Shown here piece by piece: positions 26,004-34,129 of a stretch of 64,000 nucleotides of DNA (position 1 is its first letter; each line of letters starts with the position of its first letter). Source of the DNA: Riemerella columbina DSM 16469 (GTDB lineage Bacteria > Bacteroidota > Bacteroidia > Flavobacteriales > Weeksellaceae). The notes beneath the pieces were generated by a model. That model was not told the origin of the DNA. It made no database searches and saw only the letters and a program-made list of their open reading frames with translations. Location of the stretch: contig NZ_KB894218.1 of NCBI RefSeq assembly GCF_000374405.1, positions 86,180 to 150,179 on the forward strand, in the 5' to 3' direction. The position numbers and the translations under genes were made by a program.

Positions 26004-27266
26004 TTGCCAATAAAGAAACTATACCGTGAGAATTTTCAATTTCTCTACTCATTTTTCCAAAATCAAGGGTTTTGGATGGCTCTTGCACTTGCAATTTCTA
26101 AATTGAGTTTTTTTGCCATTAATATTTTTATCGCTCGTTTTTTAAGCAAAGAAGATTTAGGGCTTATTTTTAGGGCTCAGAATGTTATTGGCTTTTTTAT
26201 TCCTTTTGTGGGATTGGGAACTTATCAGGGCTTACTCAAGTTTGGGAGTGCATTATCCGATAAAAAAGCATTTGAAAATTTAGAAGATTACTCATTTTAC
26301 AGAGGTATTCTGGGACAATTTTTTATTAATATAGTATTGTTTTTATTTTCATTTGCGTTATTCCGTCATGAGATGGCTTTATTTCAAATGATTGCTTGGT
26401 TTTCAATACGGCTGTTTGGGTTGTATTTAGTAGAAATTTATAAGGCATCTTCAAGAGCGAGGTTTCAAAATAAATCCTTTGCCATACAGGATATTGTCGT
26501 AAGTTTAGCCAGCCTTATTTTAGTCTTGATATTTGTTAATATTTGGGGTGTATCGGGATATATTGCGGCGATGTGCATAGCACCATTTAGTATTTTGTTT
26601 TTTGGGATAAAGACGATTAACCCTCAAATAAAATTAACCGCCTTGCCCTTAAAGCAGTTATGGAAGTTTAATATACCAACAGCTGCGGCTAGTTTACTTC
26701 ACCAATTGTTTGTTTTAACAGATATTTTTTTAATCAGTATTTTATTTTCCGAAAATCAATTGGCAGAATATAAAACTGCATCGTTGATTCCTTTTAATAT
26801 GATTTTTTTATCTATTTTATTTATCCAAACAGACTATGCACAGTTATGTAAAAATCATCATAATCGAAAGTATATAACCCAATATATTAAACGCTTTTTA
26901 ATGCTTTTTATTCCGATTGCTATTGTCATTCTGTTGGGGGGGATTTATTTTTCGGATTATATTATGAGCATTTTTGGTGATAAATATAGAAATGCGACGC
27001 CTTTATTTAATATTTTCTTAGTATCTGCTATTGTAGGAATGCTCATTAGAACGCCATTTAGCAATTTTTTATTTGCTATTGCTAAAACCAAAGCCCACTT
27101 ATTGATATCATTATTATCGGTACTATTGCTTGGGGTGTTAATATGGATTATTGCACCTAAATATGGACTAGAAGGTGGCGCCTATGCACAAGCATTAGCC
27201 ACTTTAGTATCAGGGATTCTACACGCTTCTATATTTTTATATTATCTTTTTAAAATGAAAAAATAA
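26004..27266 (+). CDS. Oligosaccharide flippase family protein (Wzx/MATE-type), TTG start
   Basis: 420 residues with about 12 membrane helices throughout, of the polysaccharide transporter (Wzx) superfamily that flips lipid-linked sugars across the inner membrane. N-terminal block NQGFWMALALAISKLSFFAINIFIARFLSKEDLGLIF is typical. The family N-terminus is matched best if translation starts at the TTG at 26004; the first in-frame ATG is residue 25 and would cut the first segment. A run of seven G lies in codons near 26936-26942. No glycosyltransferase genes lie nearby. Confidence 0.85.
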   Translation: MPIKKLYRENFQFLYSFFQNQGFWMALALAISKLSFFAINIFIARFLSKEDLGLIFRAQNVIGFFIPFVGLGTYQGLLKFGSALSDKKAFENLEDYSFYRGILGQFFINIVLFLFSFALFRHEMALFQMIAWFSIRLFGLYLVEIYKASSRARFQNKSFAIQDIVVSLASLILVLIFVNIWGVSGYIAAMCIAPFSILFFGIKTINPQIKLTALPLKQLWKFNIPTAAASLLHQLFVLTDIFLISILFSENQLAEYKTASLIPFNMIFLSILFIQTDYAQLCKNHHNRKYITQYIKRFLMLFIPIAIVILLGGIYFSDYIMSIFGDKYRNATPLFNIFLVSAIVGMLIRTPFSNFLFAIAKTKAHLLISLLSVLLLGVLIWIIAPKYGLEGGAYAQALATLVSGILHASIFLYYLFKMKK

Positions 27267-27328
27267 GATAGATTATTGATGGACAACTTCCGTTTGAAAT
27301 TTGGTATCAACACTATATTGAAAATTCG

Positions 27329-27337
27329 TAAATTTGT
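27329..27337 (+). promoter_or_regulatory. -7 box 3 nt before the lipoprotein start
   Basis: TAAATTTGT fits the consensus and ends at 27337; the ATG is at 27341. Transcription from it would give a leaderless mRNA. Confidence 0.5.
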
Positions 27338-27340
27338 AGA

Positions 27341-27844
27341 ATGAAACAATGGATTGCCTTACTTTTAATTTTATGTCTGTGTGCTTGCCGAGGTAATGAG
27401 GATACGATACAGGAAATAGACCAAACGCTTCAGATTTTTGTAAAAAATTCTGCGGGCGAAGATTTACTCCACCCTAAAACATCCAATTATTTCTTTAGTT
27501 ATACCATTGATGACTTGGGTGGGCAATACAGCAAAGTGCCAATCCGTTCGGGATATACCACGATGGTGAATAAGGATTCTATCTATTATATTCAGTACAT
27601 TGCCGGAGCTACTAGAAACCTTAAAGATTCCATCAGTCCAGATTTAAAATATTATACCTCTGATATCTCTATCACTTGGAATAAAAAGGTAAATGATAGT
27701 GTAACCCAAAGTACTACGGATACGCTGAATATCTTATACCAATGGAAACCAGAACGCTTTGCAATACAAGAGGTTTTTGTAAATAAAACGAAAGTATTTG
27801 AAAAACAACAAGGTAAAGATAATACTGTTACAATCGTAAAATAA
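27341..27844 (+). CDS. Lipoprotein, unknown function
   Basis: 167 residues. Clear lipoprotein signal MKQWIALLLILCLCAC with lipobox LCAC (Cys16). The mature part reads IQEIDQTLQIFVKNSAGEDLLHPKTSNYF and later ISITWNKKVNDSVTQ, looking like a beta-rich periplasmic domain. I recognise no named family. Directly upstream of serS, but a separate -7 box before serS suggests separate transcription. Confidence 0.75.
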   Translation: MKQWIALLLILCLCACRGNEDTIQEIDQTLQIFVKNSAGEDLLHPKTSNYFFSYTIDDLGGQYSKVPIRSGYTTMVNKDSIYYIQYIAGATRNLKDSISPDLKYYTSDISITWNKKVNDSVTQSTTDTLNILYQWKPERFAIQEVFVNKTKVFEKQQGKDNTVTIVK

Positions 27845-27848
27845 TCAC

Positions 27849-27857
27849 TAACTTTGT
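27849..27857 (+). promoter_or_regulatory. -7 box of serS
   Basis: TAACTTTGT, 26 nt before the serS ATG; no clear -33 element. Confidence 0.5.
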
Positions 27858-27883
27858 AAAAATAAAATTAATCAACGCTACTT

Positions 27884-29155
27884 ATGTTACAAGTTCAATT
27901 TTTAAGAGACCAAAAACAGCGTGTGCTGGAAGGGCTCGCCAAAAGAAATTTTAAAGAGAGCCACCTCGTGGAAGAAGCCATCACCGCCGATGACGAACGC
28001 AAGAAAATTCAGTATGAACTGGATGAGAATTTGGCACAGATGAATAAAATTTCCAAGGAAATTGGACAGTTGATGAAGCAAGGTAAAAAAGAAGAAGCCG
28101 AGCAAGCAAAAGCTCAAACTGGGACTTATAAGCAAAAATCTCAAGAGCTTCAGCAACAATTAAAGGATAAAGAGGAGCAACTGGCTCAGATATTATATCA
28201 AATTCCTAATATCCCTTGCGATTTGGTAAAAGCTGGTGTTGCTGCGGAAGATAATGAAGTGGTGTACCAGTCTCAAGAGGAGTTTGCGATGGATGACTCA
28301 GCAAAGCCACACTGGGAATTGGCAAAAGACTACAACCTCATTGATTTTGAATTAGGTGTAAAGATTGCAGGTGCTGGTTTCCCAGTTTATTTGGGTAAGG
28401 GAGCAAGATTGCAGCGTGCGTTGGTTCAGTTTTTCTTAGATAAAAATACCGATGCAGGTTACTTAGAAGTAAATCCACCTCATGTGGTTAATGAAGCATC
28501 AGGATATGGTACGGGACAATTGCCAGATAAGGAGGGACAAATGTATTTTATTAATGAAGATAATTTGTATCTAATTCCTACGGCGGAGGTGCCTGTGACT
28601 AATATTTATAGAGGTACCATTTTAGAAGATAAAGATTTACCAATTAAAAACACGGCGTTTTCTCAGTGCTATCGTAGAGAAGCAGGGAGCTATGGCGCAC
28701 ATGTAAGAGGTTTAAATAGATTGCATCAATTTGAAAAGGTGGAAATTGTACGCCTAGAAAAACCAGAGCATTCTTATGCGGCATTAGATGAAATGGTAGC
28801 ACATGTAAAGTCTATTCTAGAAGATTTAGAATTGCCGTTTAGAATTCTTCGTTTGTGTGGTGGTGATATGGGCTTTACTTCGGCATTAACTTACGATTTT
28901 GAAGTTTGGAGTGCAGCACAGCAAAAGTGGCTAGAAGTTTCTTCAGTTTCTAATTTTGAAAATTTCCAAGCCAATCGTTTGAAATGTCGATATAAATCTG
29001 GTGACCAAAAACCTCAGTTGGTACATACGCTAAACGGTTCTGCCATGGCATTGCCAAGAATTATGGCTGCATTGCTAGAAAACAATCAAACCGAAAATAG
29101 CATCCGTATTCCAGAAAAATTAAGGGCTTACACTCGATTTGATGAGATTAAATAA
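27884..29155 (+). CDS. serS: Serine--tRNA ligase
   Basis: 423 residues. N-terminal antiparallel coiled coil that holds the tRNA-Ser long arm (residues about 30-105, RKKIQYELDENLAQMNKISKE ... LQQQLKDKEEQLAQI), then the class II core: VNPPHVVNEASGYGTGQLP, LYLIPTAEVPVTN (TxE serine-binding motif), motif 2 FSQCYRREAGSYG, RLHQFEKVE, and motif 3 LNGSAMALPRIMAALLEN. Single gene with its own terminator. Confidence 0.98.
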   Translation: MLQVQFLRDQKQRVLEGLAKRNFKESHLVEEAITADDERKKIQYELDENLAQMNKISKEIGQLMKQGKKEEAEQAKAQTGTYKQKSQELQQQLKDKEEQLAQILYQIPNIPCDLVKAGVAAEDNEVVYQSQEEFAMDDSAKPHWELAKDYNLIDFELGVKIAGAGFPVYLGKGARLQRALVQFFLDKNTDAGYLEVNPPHVVNEASGYGTGQLPDKEGQMYFINEDNLYLIPTAEVPVTNIYRGTILEDKDLPIKNTAFSQCYRREAGSYGAHVRGLNRLHQFEKVEIVRLEKPEHSYAALDEMVAHVKSILEDLELPFRILRLCGGDMGFTSALTYDFEVWSAAQQKWLEVSSVSNFENFQANRLKCRYKSGDQKPQLVHTLNGSAMALPRIMAALLENNQTENSIRIPEKLRAYTRFDEIK

Positions 29156-29176
29156 GACTTCAATAATAATTATATA

Positions 29177-29211
29177 ATAAAGTGCCTACATAATGAGGCA
29201 CTTTATTTTTT
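29177..29211 (+). terminator. Terminator of serS
   Basis: ATAAAGTGCCT, 8-nt loop, AGGCACTTTAT, then T residues. Confidence 0.85.
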
Positions 29212-29260
29212 TATCCAAATCAAAAAATATTTCATTCTGCCATTTTGACATTAATTTTAG

Positions 29261-29269
29261 TATATTTGC
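29261..29269 (+). promoter_or_regulatory. -7 box of the miaB operon
   Basis: TATATTTGC, exact consensus, 22 nt before the first possible miaB start (GTG 29291) and 61 nt before the preferred one. Confidence 0.6.
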
Positions 29270-29329
29270 ATATTAAAACCTATACTTAAGGTGTGGGATT
29301 TTAGATTTATCTTAAAGAATATCAGTACT

Positions 29330-30772
29330 GTGCAAGAAAAATATATAGACGAAACTAAGCAGGGCGAAGCGTATGCTATTGCCGAAAGACCCGGAAATGA
29401 TAAAAAACTTTTTCTAGAAAGTTACGGCTGTCAGATGAATTTTTCTGATAGCGAAATCGTAGCGTCCATTCTTAATGAACAAGGTTACAACACTACGCTA
29501 AATGTAGAGGAGGCAGATTTAATTTTGCTCAACACTTGTTCTATTAGAGAAAAGGCAGAGCAAACGGTGCGTATGCGTTTGTCTCAGTTTAAAAATCTTA
29601 AAAATGAAAAGCCAAACCTTACCGTAGGGGTATTGGGTTGTATGGCAGAGCGTCTAAAGACTAAATTTTTAGAGGAAGAACATTTGGTAGATTTAGTGGT
29701 GGGTCCGGATGCCTATCGAGATTTACCTAATTTGCTTAAAGAAACCGAAGGCGGTAAAGATGCGATTAATGTGATTCTTTCTAAGGAAGAAACCTATGCC
29801 GATATTAGTCCCGTGCGATTGGGCGGTAATGGCGTCACAGCGTTTGTTACCATTACCAGAGGTTGCGATAATATGTGTACTTTCTGTGTTGTGCCTTTTA
29901 CTAGAGGGCGTGAGCGTAGCCGAGATCCACATTCGATTATAGAAGAGTGCAAGGAACTTTGGAATAATGGCTATAAAGAAATTACACTTTTGGGGCAGAA
30001 TGTAGATTCGTATCTTTGGTATGGCGGTGGTCCCAAGAAGGATTTCCATAAAGCGACAGAAATGCAAAAAGCCACTGCGGTTCACTTTGCTCAGTTATTG
30101 GGAATGGTAGCGCGTGAATTGCCAAAAATGAGAATTCGCTTTGCGACTTCAAACCCTCAAGATATGAGTTTAGATGTCTTTAGAATGATGGCGAAATACC
30201 CTAATATTTGCAAATATGTACACTTGCCAGTTCAGAGTGGAAGTAATGCGATGCTAAAAGCGATGAACCGACAGCACACGCGTGAAGAGTATTTGGAGTT
30301 GATACGAGAAGCCAAAAAGATAGTGCCAGAAATTGCGTTTTCTCAAGATATGATAGCAGGTTTCTGTGGGGAAACGGAGCAAGACCATCAAGATACTTTA
30401 TCGCTGATGAAAGAAGTGGAGTACGACTATGGCTATATGTTTGCCTATTCCGAAAGACCTGGAACGCCAGCTCACAAAAAAATGGCAGATGATGTGCCCG
30501 CAGAGGTTAAAAAACGCCGTTTGCAAGAAATTATAGATTTACAAGGAGAGTTATCTCGTAAGCGTATGAAGTCTTATGTTGGTAACACTTACGAAGTCCT
30601 CATAGAGGGCGAATCCAAGAAAAATAAAAACCAATGGAAAGGGAGAAATTCACAAAATGCCGTTTGTGTTTTTGATAAAAAAGAAGGGCAAAAAGTGGGT
30701 GATTTTGTGAATGTTTTTGTAGAAGATTGTACGCAAGGGACGCTTTTGGGTAGGACGGTAAGTCAGCAGTAA
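29330..30772 (+). CDS. miaB: tRNA-2-methylthio-N6-dimethylallyladenosine synthase
   Basis: About 480 residues from the GTG at 29330; the frame is open from another GTG at 29291 and either could be used, since no ATG is available. Radical SAM methylthiotransferase acting on A37 of tRNAs. N-terminal UPF0004 domain KLFLESYGCQMNFSDSEIV, LLNTCSIREKAEQTV and VGVLGCMAERLK hold three cysteines of the auxiliary cluster. Radical SAM motif TRGCDNMCTFCVVPFTRGRERSR, then LGQNVDSY, VHLPVQSGSN and SQDMIAGFCGET. C-terminal TRAM domain includes the segment TYEVLIEGES. Confidence 0.95.
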   Translation: MQEKYIDETKQGEAYAIAERPGNDKKLFLESYGCQMNFSDSEIVASILNEQGYNTTLNVEEADLILLNTCSIREKAEQTVRMRLSQFKNLKNEKPNLTVGVLGCMAERLKTKFLEEEHLVDLVVGPDAYRDLPNLLKETEGGKDAINVILSKEETYADISPVRLGGNGVTAFVTITRGCDNMCTFCVVPFTRGRERSRDPHSIIEECKELWNNGYKEITLLGQNVDSYLWYGGGPKKDFHKATEMQKATAVHFAQLLGMVARELPKMRIRFATSNPQDMSLDVFRMMAKYPNICKYVHLPVQSGSNAMLKAMNRQHTREEYLELIREAKKIVPEIAFSQDMIAGFCGETEQDHQDTLSLMKEVEYDYGYMFAYSERPGTPAHKKMADDVPAEVKKRRLQEIIDLQGELSRKRMKSYVGNTYEVLIEGESKKNKNQWKGRNSQNAVCVFDKKEGQKVGDFVNVFVEDCTQGTLLGRTVSQQ

Positions 30773-30792
30773 TAATATAGAATTTTTTAATA

Positions 30793-31599
30793 ATGGCGAA
30801 AATAAAAGTAGTGCATCAAGAAGTAAATATAATTTCTTTTCAACAAGAGGATTATATTTCACTAACCGATATGGCTAACGCAAAGGAAAGTGAAAGCCGT
30901 GCTGCTGATATTATTAAAAATTGGTTACGAACGAGATTTACACTTGAATACCTTAGTGTTTGGGAACAAATTCACAATCCTGATTTTAAAGTGGTCGAAT
31001 CTGACTACTTTAAAATGCAAGCAGGTCTCCCGAGTTTTACTGTAAGCGTTTCTGAGTGGATTGAAAAAACAAATGCCATAGGAATTATTGTTAAAAAAGG
31101 AAGGTATGGAGGTACTTATGCACATAAGGATATAGCTTTTGAATTTGGTTCTGCTATCAGTGTATCATTTAAAATTTACTTGATTAATGAATATCAAAGG
31201 CTAAAGAAAAAGGAAACCGATCAATTAGGTTGGAGTGCAAAGAGAGAATTAACAAAAATAAATTATCAAATTCATACAAATTCTATAAAGGAAAACCTTA
31301 TTCCAAAAACTTTAACAACAAAGCAGATTTCAAATATCTATGCTAAAGAGGCTGATATTTTAAATATGGCTTTATTTGGAATGACAGCAAAAGAATGGAG
31401 AAATTTAAACTCTAATTTAAAAGGTAATATTAGAGATTATGCGTCTGTAAATCAATTAATATGTTTAAGTAACTTAGAAAATTTGAATGCATTGTTCATC
31501 AAAGAAGGTTTATCACAAACTGAAAGGTTAATCAAATTAAATCATATCGCAATTGAACAGATGAAAATACTTAGCAATATTGGGAATAGATTAAAATAA
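30793..31599 (+). CDS. KilA-N domain protein inserted in the miaB operon
   Basis: 268 residues. KilA-N DNA-binding domain in the first ~140 residues: DYISLTDMANAKESESRAADIIKNWLRTRFTLEYL, then GRYGGTYAHKDIAFEFGSAISVSFKIYLINEYQRLK, the family's typical end. The C-terminal half is helical and unassigned, with LFGMTAKEWRNLN. KilA-N proteins are mostly phage or mobile-element genes. Only 20 nt separate it from miaB and 1 nt from the sigma-54 activator gene, so it would be co-transcribed. Base use is more AT-rich than in its neighbours, consistent with transfer. No transposase or att site seen. Confidence 0.9.
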   Translation: MAKIKVVHQEVNIISFQQEDYISLTDMANAKESESRAADIIKNWLRTRFTLEYLSVWEQIHNPDFKVVESDYFKMQAGLPSFTVSVSEWIEKTNAIGIIVKKGRYGGTYAHKDIAFEFGSAISVSFKIYLINEYQRLKKKETDQLGWSAKRELTKINYQIHTNSIKENLIPKTLTTKQISNIYAKEADILNMALFGMTAKEWRNLNSNLKGNIRDYASVNQLICLSNLENLNALFIKEGLSQTERLIKLNHIAIEQMKILSNIGNRLK

Positions 31600-31600
31600 T

Positions 31601-32872
31601 ATGACAGAATTACAAAATATAAAAAATCGTTTCGGGATTATCGGGAATTATCCAGCCCTTAACCGTGCTATTGAAAAGGCAATTCAGGTGGCACCTACGG
31701 ATATTTCTGTACTGGTCATTGGCGAAAGTGGGGTTGGGAAAGAGCATATTCCAAAAATTATCCATGCTGAATCTAGAAGAAAACATCAGCCTTATATTGT
31801 GGTTAATTGTGGAGCGATTCCAGAAGGCACCATAGATTCTGAATTGTTCGGGCACGAAAAAGGTGCGTTTACAGGAGCTACCTCTACGCGAAAAGGCTAT
31901 TTTGAAGTAGCAGATGGCGGAACTATATTTTTAGATGAGGTAGGGGAGTTACCATTACAAACCCAAGTCCGACTATTAAGGGTATTGGAAAGTGGGGAAT
32001 TTATGAAAGTGGGGTCTTCTCAAATCCAAAAAACTAATGTAAGAATTGTAGCGGCAACCAATGTCAATATGCTAAATGCCATCCAAGACGGTCGATTTAG
32101 AGAAGATTTGTATTATCGTTTGAATACGGTACAAATTGATATGCCCCCATTGCGAGAGCGAAAAGGCGACATCCATCTATTATTTAGAAAATTTGCTATT
32201 GATTTTGCAGAAAAATACCGAATGCCAGAAATCCATCTAACAGAAGATGGCGTAAAATATTTAGAGAGCTATTCTTTCCCAGGGAATGTGCGTCAATTGA
32301 GAAATTTAGTGGAGCAACTAACGGTAGTGGAACAGAAGCGAGAAATCAATGCCACCAGACTGGCGGAGTACATTCCTATACAGCCGAATTTGCCTGCGGT
32401 AGTGGCTCACAAAGGTGGTGGTGTAAGCAATACCGAATTTAATACCGAGCGAGAAATCATGTACAAAATACTTTTTGACATGAGAAACGATATAAATGAT
32501 TTAAAATCCTTAACTTCGGAACTGATAAAAAATAGGGGTAATCATGATTTTAGCAATCAAGAAAAAAACTTAATTAATAGAATCTATACTGAAAGTGTTC
32601 CGAGTAATCCCAACTCGCTATTATATTTTGAAAATCCTAGCCATCCTGTGGAGCCCAGCCATGTAGAACCGGTAAATGAGGAGGTAGAAGCAGAAGATAT
32701 AGAAGCAGAAGAAGCTGAACCAGAATCGCTATCTCTGCAAGATAATGAAAAGGATTTAATCATTAAAGCGTTGGATAAATATAAAGGCAGACGGAATAAA
32801 GCGGCAGACGCTTTAGGGATTTCACAGAGAACTTTATATAGAAAAATAAAACAATATAATCTAGAAGATTGA
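31601..32872 (+). CDS. Sigma-54-interacting transcriptional activator without receiver domain
   Basis: 423 residues. AAA+ domain from the start: VLVIGESGVGKEHIPKIIH (Walker A), ELFGHEKGAFTGATSTRKGYFE (GAFTGA loop that contacts sigma-54), GGTIFLDEVGELP (Walker B), RIVAATNVN, FREDLYYRLNTVQI and PGNVRQLRNLVEQL. A long acidic linker (about 335-385) precedes a Fis-type helix-turn-helix at the C-terminus (RRNKAADALGISQRTLYRKIKQY). No N-terminal sensor domain. In Flavobacteriia a gene like this usually directly follows miaB; here KilA-N sits between. Confidence 0.92.
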   Translation: MTELQNIKNRFGIIGNYPALNRAIEKAIQVAPTDISVLVIGESGVGKEHIPKIIHAESRRKHQPYIVVNCGAIPEGTIDSELFGHEKGAFTGATSTRKGYFEVADGGTIFLDEVGELPLQTQVRLLRVLESGEFMKVGSSQIQKTNVRIVAATNVNMLNAIQDGRFREDLYYRLNTVQIDMPPLRERKGDIHLLFRKFAIDFAEKYRMPEIHLTEDGVKYLESYSFPGNVRQLRNLVEQLTVVEQKREINATRLAEYIPIQPNLPAVVAHKGGGVSNTEFNTEREIMYKILFDMRNDINDLKSLTSELIKNRGNHDFSNQEKNLINRIYTESVPSNPNSLLYFENPSHPVEPSHVEPVNEEVEAEDIEAEEAEPESLSLQDNEKDLIIKALDKYKGRRNKAADALGISQRTLYRKIKQYNLED

Positions 32873-32907
32873 CTTTAGATATTTTTTAACTTAAAACAAT
32901 TTTAATT

Positions 32908-33567
32908 ATGAAAACCTATCGATTAACACCAAAACCAGTAGAGTTCAACCTTTCAGAATACATTAGCAAAGGTTATGAATTATTTAAGGCTAATATGGGA
33001 ACATTTATCCTGTCTTTTTTAGCTGTTATGGTATTTTCTATTATTCCAATTTTTGCTTATTTAGCAATAGGTAATTTTTTAAAAATTTGCCGCAAGCTAA
33101 ATCGTGGAGAGCAAGCCAGCGCAGGAGATGTTTTTGATTTTACCGACTTTAAAAAATTCTTCAAATTGCTTTTAATTGTATTTTTAGGAGTATTAGTTTT
33201 AGAAATACCATATTTCGCTTTGGTAGGAGGTATGCGTGAAAATGATAGTACTATTTTGCCGATGTTTGCAATGCTGTATTTGATTTTTATTACAGTTCCT
33301 ATAATTTACTTTACTATAAAAATGTATTATATGATTCCATTAATGGCGTTAGAAGGAGTTGATTCCATTAAAGAGGCTTGGAATATGTCTAAAGTCATGA
33401 CTAAGGGAAATATGTTGGTAATCATAGGTTTTTCAATAGTTGTTGGTATAATAGGACAACTTGGATTTATAGCGTGTTTAGTAGGTATTCTCTTTACATT
33501 GCCATTGGCGTATGTTATCCAATATGTTGCTTATGAACATGGTTTAGACCAAATCCAAACAAAATAA
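32908..33567 (+). CDS. Integral membrane protein, DUF975/YciC-like
   Basis: 219 residues with about five hydrophobic helices. Pattern ISKGYELFKANMGTFILSFLAV, GEQASAGDVFDFTDFKKFFKLL, and DSIKEAWNMSKVMTKGNMLVI is the repeated 'GWxLFKxN ... DxxxFxDF' arrangement seen in DUF975/YciC-type membrane proteins. Function unknown. It lies between the sigma-54 activator and lptE and probably shares their transcript (35 and 34 nt gaps). A 'beta-carotene monooxygenase' label, sometimes given to such proteins, has no support in the sequence. Confidence 0.8.
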   Translation: MKTYRLTPKPVEFNLSEYISKGYELFKANMGTFILSFLAVMVFSIIPIFAYLAIGNFLKICRKLNRGEQASAGDVFDFTDFKKFFKLLLIVFLGVLVLEIPYFALVGGMRENDSTILPMFAMLYLIFITVPIIYFTIKMYYMIPLMALEGVDSIKEAWNMSKVMTKGNMLVIIGFSIVVGIIGQLGFIACLVGILFTLPLAYVIQYVAYEHGLDQIQTK

Positions 33568-33601
33568 TACACCAGAGATAGAAAGTCTTTAATCACTAAG
33601 T

Positions 33602-34126
33602 ATGAAAACAGTATTGGGGTATATTTTTTCGTTGGTCGCATTGTGTACACTAGGCGGATGTTATAGTTTTACGGGAAATTCTTTGACACCAGAAATGAAA
33701 ACTATTCAAATCAAAAATTTTCCTAATAATGCCGCATTGGTCAATCCAGATTTAAGTCAGCAATTTACCATAGAACTGCAAAATAGATTTTTGCAGCGTA
33801 CCACGCTTAAGGGCTCTAACCAAAATCCAGATTTATTAATAGAGGGCGAAATTGTAGATTACCGCTTAAATGAACCCACCACAATTTCTAGTGGGGTAGA
33901 GGCTCAGGATGGCGTAATACAAGCGGCTCAAAATAAATTGGTTATCAGTGTTAAAGTCCACTACGAAAATGCGATAGACCCCAAACTAAGTTTTGACCGT
34001 ACTTATACTGACGAGGCAACTTACAGCAGCGATTTGGATATTACACAAATAGAAGCCTCGCAAGTGAAATTGGTTAATGAAAGAATCATCAATAAAATTT
34101 TTAACGATATTGTCGCTAATTGGTAG
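33602..34126 (+). CDS. lptE: LptE-family LPS-assembly lipoprotein
   Basis: 174 residues. Lipoprotein signal with lipobox LGGC (Cys20), immediately followed by YSFTGNSLTPEMKTIQIKNFPNNA, the standard start of Bacteroidota LptE. Later LQNRFLQRTTL, DLLIEGEIVDYRLNEPT, and KLVISVKVHYEN. LptE plugs the LptD beta-barrel that inserts LPS into the outer membrane. Followed after 3 nt by an acidic protein gene, so the two are coupled. Confidence 0.93.
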   Translation: MKTVLGYIFSLVALCTLGGCYSFTGNSLTPEMKTIQIKNFPNNAALVNPDLSQQFTIELQNRFLQRTTLKGSNQNPDLLIEGEIVDYRLNEPTTISSGVEAQDGVIQAAQNKLVISVKVHYENAIDPKLSFDRTYTDEATYSSDLDITQIEASQVKLVNERIINKIFNDIVANW

Positions 34127-34129
34127 ATT

